DNA from: Dallia pectoralis
Lineage: Eukaryota; Chordata; Actinopteri; Esociformes; Umbridae
Assembly (NCBI GenBank): GCA_029465975.1
Contig: CM055757.1
Location: 4,005,839 to 4,069,838 of the forward strand
DNA: 64,000 nucleotides
Direction of reading: 5' to 3'
The notes below the pieces were generated by a model. It was given only the letters and a program-made list of their open reading frames with translations, had not been told where the DNA came from and searched no databases. This document shows, in pieces, positions 1-12,183 of the stretch (within the stretch, counting starts at the first letter, position 1; each line of letters starts with the position of its first letter). The position numbers were made by a program, and so were the translations under genes.

Positions 1-463
1 TTGCTTGTATATACTTGTGCTCTAGTGACAATATTTTGTGATCTTTTACAATGTGGAATAATGTTATCTAATTGGAGTTATGGAGCTCCTCATGTAGGAC
101 GTTTATTGGACCCAATCTTTGCCTTACATTTCTACCCTTCTTACAGGATTTGTATTGCAACATTAGCCAATCAAATATTGTTGGCAGTAAGTTTGGTATT
201 TAGCATATGCTTGTCCTTTACTTATACATTTAATTCACCTGTCTTGGGTTTTTGTTGCATGCAATGGGAAAATCACTCATTCAGTCAGTTTGAAGAGAGA
301 TACTTACTCTCCTGTTTTTGTGTAACTCTGTGTACCCCAAGGAGCATGGCCAAAATAAAGAAAAACAGAACATTTTATGAGGTGGTCATACACAAGATTG
401 TATCCGAGGATGGACAGTCACAGGGCATCTACAAAAACTTTAATGTGCTTGCTTCATGAGGAA
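1..463. other. No recognisable feature
   Basis: AT-rich single-copy-looking DNA. An open frame runs from the window edge to about 459, but it shows no domain, no splice structure and no resemblance I recognise. It most likely belongs to mtarc1 intron 1 or its upstream region. The missing first exon of mtarc1 was looked for here and not found. Confidence 0.4.
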
Positions 464-471
464 GCCTGAAT

Positions 472-2011
472 TAGGGGTGGGCGATATGGGAAAAATATCA
501 TATCACGATTTTTTCAGGAAAAATCACGATTCACGATTTTATCACGATTCTTTTTCATGTTGCTTTTTAAGACTATTTTGCAAATTACTGAGCTGCAATA
601 CAAGCAAATTATATCCCCATTTAAAAAATATAGCGATACAAGGTAACAAAACATAAAAGGGAAAAAAATGTTAAAGTAGCATATTTTAATCAGGTGTATA
701 TTTAATGGAAGTGCAATGGTGCAAAGAAGCACCTTCATTCTCATCCGCAGCTTCACCATCCATTCACTGTGTAACCTGCCATCCATCTACAGCATCAGAT
801 GATCTACTGTGTTATCATCCTGAATTAAATGAATTGTGAATTATGCAGTAAAACATTTTACTAAAATAGTATGTAGCCTATTTATTGTCTTATGTAGCCA
901 TACAATACAAAATTAAAACCATGATTTTAAAATGCACAGGCTATGATATTTAAATTTCTAAAGATCGAATAAATGAAAATCCATCAAACTGTATGTCCTA
1001 TTTTGATGTAATAAATGCTAAAACATTTTAGATCACAAGCGACGCGCAATCAAATGATTTGCGCATGATTGGCCGTATATATTGCAACACAGACTGTTGA
1101 AATAAAAACATTAGGCTACAGTGTATAATTCGATCATTTACATTTGTAAAATGTATTATAGTAATTACAGCCCAGTAACTAAGGCACTATAGACAATGAA
1201 ACACGTATTTTACAACACAGTTTGTATATTGGTCACCGTCGGGTATATTCTGCTGTTACCCGGTAGATACATTAATCAATTTCGTTTTATATTTTCGTTC
1301 TGTTTATTTAGTAAAACATATATTTCTTTATAAACGTAGGCCTACCTCTTTTTTCTAGTTCATTCAAATTCAACCAAGCCAATCAATCTATTATCTATGT
1401 ATATCTCGCAGCTTTTGTCTGCCTGAGCAGGGCACTAACCGGTTGCACTGCGCACAGTGTTCATTAGTGTTGTTATGAGTGCACATGAGACCGCAGCAAA
1501 TTAATCGGTTACATATATCCAGTTTTAAACAGACCAGACCAAAACGCGTCAAGTTTCATGTAGACCAGACCAAAACGCATCCAGTTTTATATAGACCAGA
1601 CCAAAACGCATCCAGTTTCATAAAGACCAGACCAAAACGGTGTCCGGTGTATAGATCGGACCAAAACGAGATCAGACCCAAACGCATCCAGTTTCTGAAA
1701 ACGGGACAAGGTAAAATGCACGTATTTAGGAAAAGTCATGGAAGAACGAGGCTGTAGCTTTTCAACATTATATATTTATTTTAATTACTAACTGCAACGC
1801 CCGGGGGCATGGGCTGTTGGCGCTTCTAGTGTTAACACGCTGACATATAGCGCACTGCGCATTGCATGTTGTTACGTAGCTGAAACAACGCCATAGATCT
1901 GCATCTAATTGAACGTGCACTGGAGCGCGATTCTACGATATTTCCGAAAAAGTGAATCGTGGAGACATTTTAATAGTCCACGATTAAATATCGTCATATC
2001 GCACACCCCTA
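472..2011. mobile_element. Non-autonomous hAT-type DNA transposon, 1.54 kb
   Basis: The two ends are inverted copies: the left starts TAGGGGTGGGCGATATG and the complement of the right end starts TAGGGGTGTGCGATATGACG. Sub-terminal ATCACGATT / AATCGTG motifs are also mirrored. The element is flanked by a perfect 8-bp direct repeat, GCCTGAAT, at 464-471 and 2012-2019, which is the target duplication length made by hAT transposases. No transposase reading frame is visible, so it would depend on an enzyme supplied in trans. It carries a small internal tandem array at about 1530-1700. Confidence 0.88.
1530..1700. repeat. Internal tandem repeat of the hAT element
   Basis: About five imperfect copies of a unit of roughly 30 bp built on AGACCAGACCAAAACGCATC. 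It lies inside the hAT element and is probably part of that family's consensus. Confidence 0.7.
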
Positions 2012-2294
2012 GCCTGAATGTAGTTTGCCAAATCGTCTATGGACAGATGATGCTAAAATGGAGCAGTCAAACTGTTCAGAAACCTGAATGAAGCCTTAAA
2101 ATAAAGAAACATCTTGCCCACAGTCAAACATGTCTTTTCTTTTGCAGACCTCAATAGACTGACTATAACGTGGGGCTTCATGGCATTTCACTTGGCTCAT
2201 GTAGGCTGGACACATCCAAATGGCGGAGAGGATGGAGAAGGGGTTTATTTAGGATTTAGCACGAATCTTATGTATCTAAAATGTAAAGTGACAA

Positions 2295-2390
2295 TAGCTG
2301 TTACTCCAGTTGTTTTGCTTCAGTCACTGTAATTATAACCAGATGGAAGGACTGGCTGTGTTACTCCGTATGTTTTGCTGCAGTCACTGG
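2295..2390 (+). repeat. Two-copy duplication of a splice acceptor (mtarc1)
   Basis: The stretch ending TTGCTTCAG-TCACTG at about 2329 is repeated 60 bp later as TTTGCTGCAG-TCACTGG, where the second AG is the working acceptor at 2383. Polypyrimidine region, AG and first exon bases are all duplicated. The first copy is followed by an in-frame stop (TAA). Confidence 0.7.
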
Positions 2391-4975
2391 CTGGTGATCA
2401 CCGAGGACGGTCATTTCGTAACGGGCCGACAGGAGCCTCGTCTAGTGCTGGTGTCATTGACCAGTGAGAAGGGCCAGACGTGTTTAAATGGACCAGGCAT
2501 GGAAGAGCTACGGTTCCCGTTGCTGCAACCAGACAATGCTGTCATCAACTGCAGGTGTGTGCGTGTGCGTGTGGGCGTGCGTGTCAGGCCCATTCCAGAA
2601 TTGGCCCATTCCAATGCGCACAACTGCACACAGTGTTTAGTGTCATATCTGTCTAGGGTCCAGAGAGTTTCTCTAACGCTTCTGTTTGGGCTCAACAGGG
2701 TTTAGTGTCTCTAAACCTTCTGTTTTGGTCCAGAGTGTTTAGCACTGACATCCAGGGCAGGGACTGTGGTGATGAGGCATCTGGCTGGCTGACCCACTTC
2801 CTGGGGGCGGGTAAAACCTTTCGCCTGGTGCACTTTGAACCCCACATGTCACCCAGGAGGGCCGCGGATGTGGAACCTCTTTTTCCTCAAAATGAAAAGG
2901 TAACACACGGAATCCCATGAAGGACTATATTAACTCAAATTGCATTATCATTTGAATATAGTCCCTTACGGGCTCCCATAGTAACAGTCTAGTTGTTGGA
3001 TTGATTAAACAGCCGTAGTGTACCCTTAAAAATATACTGTGCAGTGACCAAATTGCTTCCAATGTGCCGCAGTCCACGTGTCTAAAAAGGATAACTTGAT
3101 AAAAGAATAACTTGAGTTTCCTGAGAATTTCCAACTACATTTTAGTTGCAGGGAGACACCAGGAAGTAATTGAGCCAATCAAAAGTGTGGCCCTGGCACA
3201 TTTACCCAGAACTCTAATGACCACAGAGAGTCAGGACACTTGTTCAATATCAACTCTGAAAGACAGATCAGAATCAGAATCATAAATGTGTGAACAGACA
3301 AGGAATTTACTGTGGCAGGAAGGTGCTTACATGCAACATATGAATAGAACATTATAAATTAAACCAAGAGGGTGAAGGGGTATAGTGATAGTGATATACA
3401 AAATGCTATACAAAATACAGATAATTAACGTAGTGCAAATATAGTAAATATTGTAGTGCAAAATCAGGCAATGTGCAAATGGAATGGGTAAGAGTTCAAG
3501 GCTTGTGTGCCCCCCAGGCCTTGTTGAGGAGGCCAGTAGCACAGGGGAAGAAACTGTTCTTATGGCGTGAGGTTTTGGTCCTGATGGACCGAAGCTTTCT
3601 GTCGGAGGGGAGTGTGTTGAACAGAGAGTGCCCGGGGTGAGAGGGGTCAGCCACAATCTTCCTAGTTGATACATAGTCATCCACTTACACTACGGACACA
3701 TTCAATTTTTCTGAAAATGTCTTCTCTTTGCCAAATGACTTCCGGTTCCTCTGTACCCCAGGTGGTGTACCCTGATATGGGGCCGATCATGCTGCTCTCT
3801 GAAGCGTCTCTGAATGACCTTAACAGCCGTTTGGAGAATGGGGTCACAGTGGCACAGTTTCGCCCCAGCATCGTTGTCAGTGGTTGTGAAGCTTTTGAAG
3901 AGGTAGGCAAATGTGGTCAAGTTGTTCGCACCTTAACCAACGTAGGTCATTAAAAATGTTTGTTAATGTCTTTGTCTTGATTAATATGTCATTATTGAAA
4001 ATTATATTTCATACATAATTGATGGTGTAGCTGAACGCAACATTTCGAAAAAGTAGTTCCTATCAAAAGAGCCAAATATTGAATTCTGATTGCATTTAGT
4101 TATATATATATATTTAGTTCAAGTGGATGATTGAGGATACTAATTCTAACAAATCGCTGAATTTGGTGGTTATCTTGATCAGGATTCCTGGGAAGACATC
4201 CAGATTGGAAATGTGCGGCTGCACAGAGTTATGGCATGTGGAAGGTAACGAGGTTTCAACTAGTCACTGTCAGGATCTTTATCATTGACGTTTGGTTTCA
4301 GAATCATGTGTTAAATAATAAATAGCTACAAGTAATCCTGCTGTGCAGCAGAAAACAACAGGTCTGGATGAATGTTTGTATATCTCTATATGTCATCCTT
4401 ACTAGATGTAAATTCACAACTGTGGACCCTGAAACAGGAGTTGTCACCGGAAAACAGCCGCTGGAGACACTCAAAAGGTAACTGAGGATCTGGTACAACA
4501 GGAGGAGGTGAAGAGGGCTGTTTCGGCAGTGTCTAGGACAGGAAGAGCTGGAGAGGGCTGGTTTGATGTGTTTAAACAAAAAACTGTAATCAAAATAAGG
4601 TAATGAAGTGATTGCATCCTTAAACTATATGTAGAGTGAAAGTAGGGATAAAGGACAATAATTCTAAAGTAGAGTCCGTGTAATGTAGACCAGCCCTAGC
4701 CATCTTATCATTGTGTTGATGTCTTGAGCTAGTCCATCTGAATCAACCTGTCCAACCTGTTCCTGGATAATTGACTACGATGGTTGTGGGTTTTGATATC
4801 ACACATACTGCCTATAGTAGGTTTATCTTCATTTTCTTTGCTCTGCAGCTATCGAATGTGTGACCCAGCCCAGAAGAGCATATATCAGTCTGCCCCACTG
4901 TTTGGACAAGTGTACATTGTCAACAAGACTGGCGTCCTACAAGTTGGAGATGTGGTGCACAAGATCAGCCATTGA
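2384..4975 (+). CDS. mtarc1: Mitochondrial amidoxime reducing component (MOSC domain), 3' part
   Basis: Molybdenum-cofactor enzyme of the outer mitochondrial membrane that reduces N-hydroxylated compounds using electrons from cytochrome b5 and its reductase (family knowledge). Six coding exons splice in phase: 2384-2554, 2734-2899, 3762-3902, 4183-4244, 4406-4477 and 4849-4975 (stop TGA). The first begins in the MOSC N-terminal domain at WLVITEDGHFVTGRQEPRLV. Later landmarks are GRDCG, LVHFEPHM, LSEASLNDLNSRLE, FRPSIVVSGC, and MACGRC-TTVDPETG, whose second Cys aligns with the molybdenum-ligand Cys of the family and is split across the exon 4183-4244 / 4406-4477 junction. The exon for the membrane anchor and first beta-barrel strands is missing and must lie upstream of the window. 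Vertebrate mtarc1 and mtarc2 are close paralogues, so the number is less certain than the family. Both the 2384 and 2734 acceptors sit in short duplicated stretches. Confidence 0.9.
2620..2745 (+). repeat. Degenerate 2-3 copy repeat around the next mtarc1 acceptor
   Basis: Related segments CACAGTGTTTAGTGTC, CAACAGGGTTTAGTGTC and TCCAGAGTGTTTAGCAC precede or form the acceptor at 2733. Between them lie copies of TCTCTAA-C-CTTCTGTTT. Confidence 0.55.
3250..3690. repeat. Dispersed repeat, probable LINE 3' fragment
   Basis: Lies in the 2899-3762 intron of mtarc1. It contains AGAATCAGAATCA, ACAAGGAATTTACTGTGGC and the stretch GGGAAGAAACTGTTCTTATG, followed by a GGTTTTGGTCCTGATGGACC-type segment. 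I recognise this composition from interspersed repeats common in teleosts, but cannot assign the family without a repeat library. Confidence 0.5.
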
Positions 4976-4981
4976 GATAAT

Positions 4982-5103
4982 AATAAATGTTATATAGGCA
5001 CATTAGTAGTACATATAAATCATACATGTTATAAAGACACATTAGTAGTACATAATACATCATAAATGTTATAAGAAAGATTAAATTGCACATTTATAAT
5101 AAA
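4982..5103 (+). terminator. mtarc1 3' UTR with polyadenylation signals
   Basis: AATAAA occurs at 4982-4987, directly after the stop codon, and again at 5098-5103. The second is the more usual distance for a cleavage signal. The rest of 4976-5575 holds short ATAAATGTTATA repeats, then GC-richer DNA that is the likely dcaf10 promoter and 5' UTR. Confidence 0.5.
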
Positions 5104-5575
5104 TTGTGTGTACTACTACCACTGCTCCGCAATGTTTATTGTTAGTTTGGCAGTACCTTTGCTTACTAAACTTTATGCTTATTCTTTGAAATTTCTAATC
5201 AGTGCAAAACCTATTCTCAATCCAGAATTGAGCCTTCGGTGTTAGAAACGTGGTAAATCTGTCTATGTCCACTAGGTGGCGATAAGAAACGGTGTGTTTA
5301 TCGGACCGATTCTGATATCGCCCGAAGAATAAGAAGGAAACGGAAATGCGTCATATCACTTCATTTATTTTGCTACGGATTTTGTATTTACATGAGTTGG
5401 CCTGTGCGTCTCTGTTGACTTTTTTCGTGTTTTCGCTGATGTATTGGGGGGTCACTCTACAGCGGCAGGTGTAGGTGCATTTGGGATACAGAAGCTGTAC
5501 ACTTTGATTTAAATCCGGGACGCTATTTGTGAAGGAAACGGGCCTGCGTAGGCACCCGTGGGCAATAGTATTACA

Positions 5576-7822
5576 ATGAGCTCTGCCCACCAGAGCGACA
5601 GCGAGGAAGCCAGCGAGTCGCAGGACCGGCCTAGCAGCAGTGTGCCTGACCAGGACGACCCCGGCATAGACGACCCCGATAAAGAAGATAATACGCATAC
5701 ACCTCCGCATAGTAGCCGAGAGGAGAATGCTGCTGCCCGGGACGATTCCAGGTCGGAACCCGCAGCAGCCGAGGACAACCGAAGTCCCCCGTCTCAGCCG
5801 ACTGTACAAGGAGTCTTGGGTCAGGGATGTACTGCCACGACTGACCCTGGTTCATTTGGGAGTAACTCCAACAGCCTGTTCTCCTGGTTACATAACAGGA
5901 CTATTAGGAGAGGGCTATTTGTGGATCCCTCTCGGGACAACTTTAGGGCCATGACGAACTTGTATTCTTCCATGAGTCCGGCTGCAGACTCGGTAAACCT
6001 TACCACGCAGACTCACGGCGCGGTGTTCAATTTGGAATACTCTCCGGACGGGTAAGAACAGGGTCTGGTATTAATATGTCGGTAGTGGGAGGCAAACTAA
6101 ATTATACGAACACTAATCACAATCCACCAACAGACGTTTTACATCATTACACAGGTTCACTATGACTCACCTGTCCGAGAGATTTAGGGGAGTGTCTGTA
6201 GTTGCTGTGACTGAACGCCCCTCCCGTCTCCCAGGTCGGTTCTGACAGTGGCCTGTGAGCAGACAGAAGTGCTCCTGTTTGATCCCGTATCCTCCAAACA
6301 CATAAAGACCCTGGTGGAGGCCCATGAGGACTGTGTCAACAACATCAGGTAACATGAGGTTTTACAGAAGTTCTTGATTCTTGCTCATTTATGGTCTGCA
6401 GCCACGGTCTGCAGCATCTGACCACGGTCTGCAGCATCTGACCACGGTCTGCAGCATCTGACCACGGTCTGCAGCATCTGACCCACGGTCTGCAGCATAC
6501 CGTGGTCAGATGCTGCAGACCATAAATGAGCAAGAATCTGACTCAGATCTGCAGAATCTGACCACGATCTGCAGAATCTGACCCACGGTCTGCAGCAAAC
6601 CGTGGTCAGATGCTGCAGACCATAAATGAGCAAGAATCTGACTACGATCTGCAGAATCTGACCACGATCTGCAGAATCTGACTACGATCTGCAGAATCTG
6701 ACCACGATCTGCAGAATCTGACCACGATCTGCAGAATCTGACCACGATCTGCAGAATCTGACCACGATCTGCAGAATCTGACCACGGTCTGCAGAATCTG
6801 ACCACGGTCTGCAGAATCTGACCACGGTCTGCAGAATCTGACCACGGTCTGCAGAATCTGACCACGGTCTGCAGAATCTGACCGCGCACGGTCTGCAGAA
6901 TCTGACCCGGGTTTGCTAACGCAACCTCTTCCGCAGGTTTCTGGACAACCGTTTGTTCGCCACGTGCTCTGATGACACCACCATAGCCCTGTGGGACCTG
7001 AGGAAGCTCAACTCTAAGGTGTGCTCTCTGCACGGTCACGCCAGCTGGGTGAAGAACATCGAGTACGACACCAACACGAGGCTCCTCGTCACCTCCGGCT
7101 TCGATGGCAACGTCATCACCTGGGATACCAACAGGTCTGCGGCGATTTCATATCGTTTTCACAGCAGCGTGTTCACTGCCTTTATTAGCCTCAACAGAGT
7201 TTGGGCGCATGTTTACGGTTCCTGTTTGGTAGAGGTACTTAAAATGAAATTAATAAAATCGATTGATTTGCACCCTAACCCGTCCCCTTTTCCCTGTAGG
7301 GTAACGGAGGAAGGCTGCCCTCACAAGAAGTTCTTCCATACGCGTTACCTTATGAGGATGCGTCTGACCCCAGACTGTTCCAAGATGCTGATCTCCACGT
7401 CGTCGGGTTACCTGCTGATTCTTCACGACCTGGACCTCACCCAGTCCCTGGAGGTCGGCAGCTACCGTATGTTGCGTGCCAGACGCACGCCCCTCAGCTC
7501 GGGTGAGAATCTCCACTCGCTCACACACACGCCACCGGCCCTACGTGTGTGTCTGCGGAGGCCTCTGTAGCATTTACAGTCATTTCTCTGTTTCTCCAGA
7601 CGTCTCCGCGTCTGCCTCCAGGTCTACCGGGGCTCCTCGCCACGGAAACGACTCCAGCAAGATCCACCCTCACAGAGAAGGCGAGACAGAACGGACGCTA
7701 TCGCCATGAGCATTAGCAATGGAATGCGTTAACCTGGCTAATGCCTAGTAGAACCACAATTCAGTTATACAATAATACACAAACAGTATTTCATGGTGCA
7801 GTCCCTGGCAGTAAGATAATTC

Positions 7823-7869
<47 letters not shown>

Positions 7870-9027
7870 GGGCTGCATTAAGATGTTTTAAAATATTCCC
7901 CTGCATCTCCGTAGGCCTGTCCCCCAGAAACAGTCTGGAAGTGTTAACTCCGGAGATCCCCGGCGAGAGGGACCGGGGGAACTGCATCACATCCCTCCAG
8001 CTGCACCCCAAAGGTTGGGCTGCCCTCATTCGCTGCTCCTCCAACATGGATGACCAGGAGGTGAGTCACCTGACCTCCCACAACCCCCAGGAGGTAATTT
8101 TCACCGCATACTTCACCAACTACCTCATGATTCTGTTTTACGCAGACACCTGCCTAATTATTCTGTATGAAACCACCTGAAGTCCCTAAATTCGTCGTTC
8201 TTTCTCAGCACCCTGACCTCCACCTAATGATTCTATTTAACTCAGCACCATTGTCTTGACCGTGTTTCTCTAATGGCCTTTCTGTCGGCATAAACCGTTA
8301 AAACGCTTGGGTATCTAACCCCCCTCCACAGTGGACCTGTGTGTATGAGTTCCAGGACGGAGCCCCCACACGACCCTCCGTCTCCCCCCGCTGCTCCCTG
8401 CGTCTCACCCACTACATTGAGGAGGCCAACGTGGGTCGGGGTTACATCAAGGAGCTGTGCTTCAGCCCTGACGGACGGCTCATCTGCTCCCCCTACGGGT
8501 ATGGCACTGCCACGTCTGTCCGTTATGTTGAAAGATTCTGATCACCCGCTTAATATGCTGTTGGACTTCTGTGTGCTGCCAAAACAGCGCCAACCCACAT
8601 GGACGGCCGCGTGCCAGTTGTGGGCGCTTTCCACCACGGACATGGGTCACTCTGATTGGTCTGCGTCTGTGCGTCAGCGTGCAATGCATTGTGTGTGATT
8701 TTACATTTCTACCACTTGTTATGGCTGATGGCCGACAGCTGCTTTGTTATTCTGCTTGTCGGTATAAAAATCAAACTTGTATTGTTATCTTTTAGTAATG
8801 GCTTCCAACGTGGTTCCAACAGGTACGGAGTGCGCCTGCTGTCCTTCGACGAGAACTGCATGGAGCTGTCCGACTGCCTGCCCGTCCAGACCAGCTGTCT
8901 GAGGGAGGTCCGCTCCATCTACTCCCACAGTGACGTGGTCCTCACTACTAAGTTCTCTCCGACACACTGCCAGCTCGCCTCAGGCTGCCTCAGTGGCCGC
9001 GTATCCCTCTATCAGCCCAGGTTCTAA
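5576..9027 (+). CDS. dcaf10: DDB1- and CUL4-associated factor 10 (WD40 receptor)
   Basis: Substrate receptor for the CUL4-DDB1 ubiquitin ligase (family role). Eight coding exons splice in phase to 529 residues: 5576-6051, 6235-6348, 6937-7134, 7300-7502, 7600-7680, 7915-8060, 8332-8498 and 8823-9027 (TAA). ATG at 5576 was chosen because upstream codons offer only a GTG. The acidic, Ser-rich N-terminus (about 1-95) is followed by FVDPSRDNFRAMTNLY and WD repeats. The DDB1-docking WDxR motif is WDLR at residues 216-219 (IALWDLRKL). GFDGNVITWDTNR, HKKFFHTRYLMRMRLTPDCS, and the C-terminal KFSPTHCQLASGCLSGRV are diagnostic. The intron after 7680 needs a GC donor (GAAG/GCGAGA). A second in-frame donor 33 bp past exon 6 would add 11 residues. 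Human DCAF10 is about 30 residues longer, all in the variable N-terminus. Confidence 0.94.
6400..6905. repeat. 20-bp minisatellite with inverted blocks, dcaf10 intron 2
   Basis: About 25 copies of a 20-bp unit with core CTGACCACGGTCTGCAG (A/T variants give GATCTGCAGAAT). Two blocks, about 6499-6540 and 6600-6642, are in reverse orientation and mirror the array's left edge (TTGCTCATTTATGGTCTGCAG near 6377). The array fills most of the intron between exons ending 6348 and starting 6937. Confidence 0.9.
7824..7862. repeat. (GT)n microsatellite, dcaf10 intron 5
   Basis: About 19 GT dinucleotides, 50 bp before the exon 6 acceptor at 7914. Confidence 0.95.
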
Positions 9028-11560
9028 CCGCTGTGGCACCATTCCCAGCACTACATTTAACCAGGACCAGGTTGGATCAGAACCACTCCTAACCAGGAGA
9101 CCGTGGTCAAATATGTACGGATCCAACAGAAGGGTGTTGATAAGGAGGCAGTCTGGGAACAGCCTTGTCCAAACCCTAAATAACATGCATCTCCCTTCAC
9201 CACTAAGAAACAGTATTTTCTGCTGTGCTCTCTTGCGCCCGAAGATGCCAACATGGGACCCAATGTGAGTGGATGTGGTCCGGTGGTCCGATCATACTGG
9301 ACGGGTCAAGGAAGGTGGTGTCTGAGACTTCTGGACGGAGAAGAGGTGACAGGTTGGAGCTTCCCATCCTGACGTTAACCGTTATTAGGTTAAATTAAAA
9401 GCTGACACTAGATCAGTGTCTATGGGACCCCATGGGTGCAATGACATGTCAGTGATGAGTCAAGGTTTAAATATTTATAAATATAAACACCCAGCATATG
9501 TTATGTTTTGGGCTGGCAGTTTGGGTTTACACTCGTAGTTATTTGTATGTCGAGCAGAAAACATTTACCAATGTCTGCCCTAGGTAAGGAATTCCCTTTG
9601 GAGCAGAGGACTTGGGAGGGTTTGGAACCCAACTACTAGCCCAAAGGGTCTGTTGGGTTAATCCGTCACGCCTGCATTAGTTGATCCTATGTCAACCGTA
9701 TGCTGCGAGACAGACACTATTCCAGTCCAAATTCAGCCCTAGTCCTATCGTAGTGCACTGCTCTTGATTGGAGCCAATGGGCCCAGCGTGTGCCCTATAT
9801 CTTTTGCTGTGATTTGGGATGACGTCCTGGTATGAACTTTAAATTCTGGTAGAATAGAGACTTTGATAGATGTTTTCTGCCAGGACTCCTGCAATGCCTG
9901 TCTGTCTGTCATACTCTTGTGGACTGACCTGTCTCTAAGTCTTTACCGCTCCCTTGTTTTCTTAATCTCTTACATCCATGCTTATGCTATCTGCTATTCC
10001 ACAAACTTCCACACTGATTCTAGTGTCTCAGTCTATCTGTGTTTGTCTGTCATGCCTTTAAGCGGTTTGTTGCTTCACACCTTGCCTGGACAAGGTTTTT
10101 CCTTACTTACGGTTTCTAATCAGTATAACCTGAAATATTAATCGGGGAAATGTAAAACATATCCCTGATCACCGCTGAGGGTTCTTAAGCCTACGCACCT
10201 CTGCTCATGCAATCAATATGACCTATGACCTTAGCTTGAGCGACCTATCACAGCCTTCTCAGACTGCTCACCTGAAATTTTGTTCTTCGGCCTCCTGTCC
10301 GTTTGTTCTGATGATTTTAATGTTATTCGGCTCCACTTTCTATGAATATCGCGATCGCTAACAGCTTACCATTGCTATTGTTCACCACCTGCGTCATTCA
10401 CGTGTTAGCGCTCAGTAATGTCTGACTATAAACATGACTCTGAATGAATGAGGAAGTACAGCACCTCTCACAGTTTTTAATTCGCAGCATTATAAGTTAG
10501 ACAATTCAACACGGCGACGGGGTTGTATTCACTCGGGAGACAAATTGACAAATGTTAGCGGTTGCGACAAGTTTGACCGCCGTGTGCGTCCGTGTACCAC
10601 CTCTGTGTTCCACATGTTGGTTGACATCCTTCTGTTGTCTGGTTGGAGTTATAGAGTAGGGTGTGGCGCTGGCTCCCACCGTCCTGTGTGTGTGTGTGTG
10701 TCCCAAATGGAACATCTGAGGGTTCAGTACTTCAGTCGTCCACAATGTCAGAGGGATGGTGCCATTTGGGTGTTTTTCCGCTGTTTCTTTTGTACTTCCT
10801 GATTCATTCTGTGTAAATTATTCCATTAACTAATTGGATATGTTCACTTACTGCTTGTGGGAAACGAACAGTGATTTCAGCAACGCTTCAAAATTAGCCC
10901 CATGTTCCGTGGTCAGAAGTTGTGCACTGAGAGGGGAATGTGCTGTCATCTGGGATGCTTTATGTTTTACCATAACCCACACAAAACCCTGAGCAAGCCG
11001 TGTGGTTTTATTAATAACTCGCCCGTACTGTTCAGGGCTCAGTTTTCCAAATGCATCTTTATAATTGTCGAACTTCGCCTTAAGATGCTTTTGCAAACCC
11101 GAGCCCTGTTTTTTTTATTCTGTCATGTTTGGGTGAAGACACATGATGCGTGGTGTCAAATGGGTTGCTGCTCGAGGCGTCCTTTTCAAGATCTACACCA
11201 TCCAAGGAACGTTACTGATATGGTACTCATCACTGTAATAAATTGTGACATTTTGCACTGTTGGCAGTTTCTGTGATTCTTCTGTTCCTCTTATCGGGGT
11301 GCAATACATGATTGCTGCCACCAGATGGCGCCCTGTCTCCTATATGGTTATATCAGCTATGAGCAAAAAACACTGTTTGAAATTTTTTCATTTACACAGA
11401 CCTATACGTCAGGGTATTACAGTGCCATTTCACTATTTGTTTTGCATTGTAACCTTGGGTGGTGTACAGATACCACTACAGCCCGAGTTTGGGTCTGGCC
11501 AGAGACTTGTTTAGCATTAGGCTTTTCTCAGCCGTCTATGTCCAATAAAAAGTAATATTG
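9028..11560 (+). other. dcaf10 3' UTR (inferred), then short cpxm1 3' UTR
   Basis: No coding sequence is recognised in 9028-12183. AATAAA at 11544-11549 (TCCAATAAAAAG) is a good candidate end for a long dcaf10 transcript. On the other strand, an ATTAAA near 11787-11782 could end cpxm1, giving it a 3' UTR of about 400 bases. If so, the two genes converge with their ends about 230 bp apart. Confidence 0.45.
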
Positions 11561-12183
11561 GCAAAATATATATTATTCCTCTTGTAGTATTCCCCCAGGT
11601 TGTTGTTGTATATCGGTTTGTCCTTCATAAACTTACCTGGTTGAGCAACGTTCAGATACCTCTACCACAAATCCTTACGCATAACAATGTCAGAGACCTG
11701 ACATAGAAAAACAGCCTTGGCAGTAAAGAATAATAATGTATCCAACGCCATGGTCAATTTCCTACTTGAACTCCAAGCTGTCCTTTAATAAAATGATCGA
11801 ATGCACATTGATACACATGGTTAAAAAACTAGACTGTACCAGGCCAGCTGATACTGTAGTGATGAGCCATAAACCAGTGTCAATAATTAACAGATCATTT
11901 GTGCAATACTGCACACAGAGACCTGCTAACAGGCTACATATTCTCTGGGAATTTGTGGACTGCCCTGTTAAGGGCTTTATGAGACGATCAGATAAAGAAA
12001 AATCTTCAAATCTCAGTCTGTCTGAAGTCGCTGACTGTAAGGTATTCCACCTGGAACACACCGTTTAGCCTTTCCACATCCCAAATCGCACCCTATTTCC
12101 CGCAGAGTGCACTACTTTTCAACCAGAGCCCTAGGGGGAACAGGTTGCCATCTGAGATGGCACATCAGTCCCTCGTCAGTTTC

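Noticed and set aside
1..459. Open frame of 152 codons at the left edge
   Set aside because: Lower-complexity hydrophobic translation with no recognised family and no splice continuity to mtarc1; does not contain the MOSC N-terminal motif.
10848..11096. 82-codon minus-strand frame in the dcaf10 3' UTR
   Set aside because: Reads somewhat protein-like (Lys-rich), but no family recognised, and it is antisense in a long UTR; expected by chance in this length of DNA.
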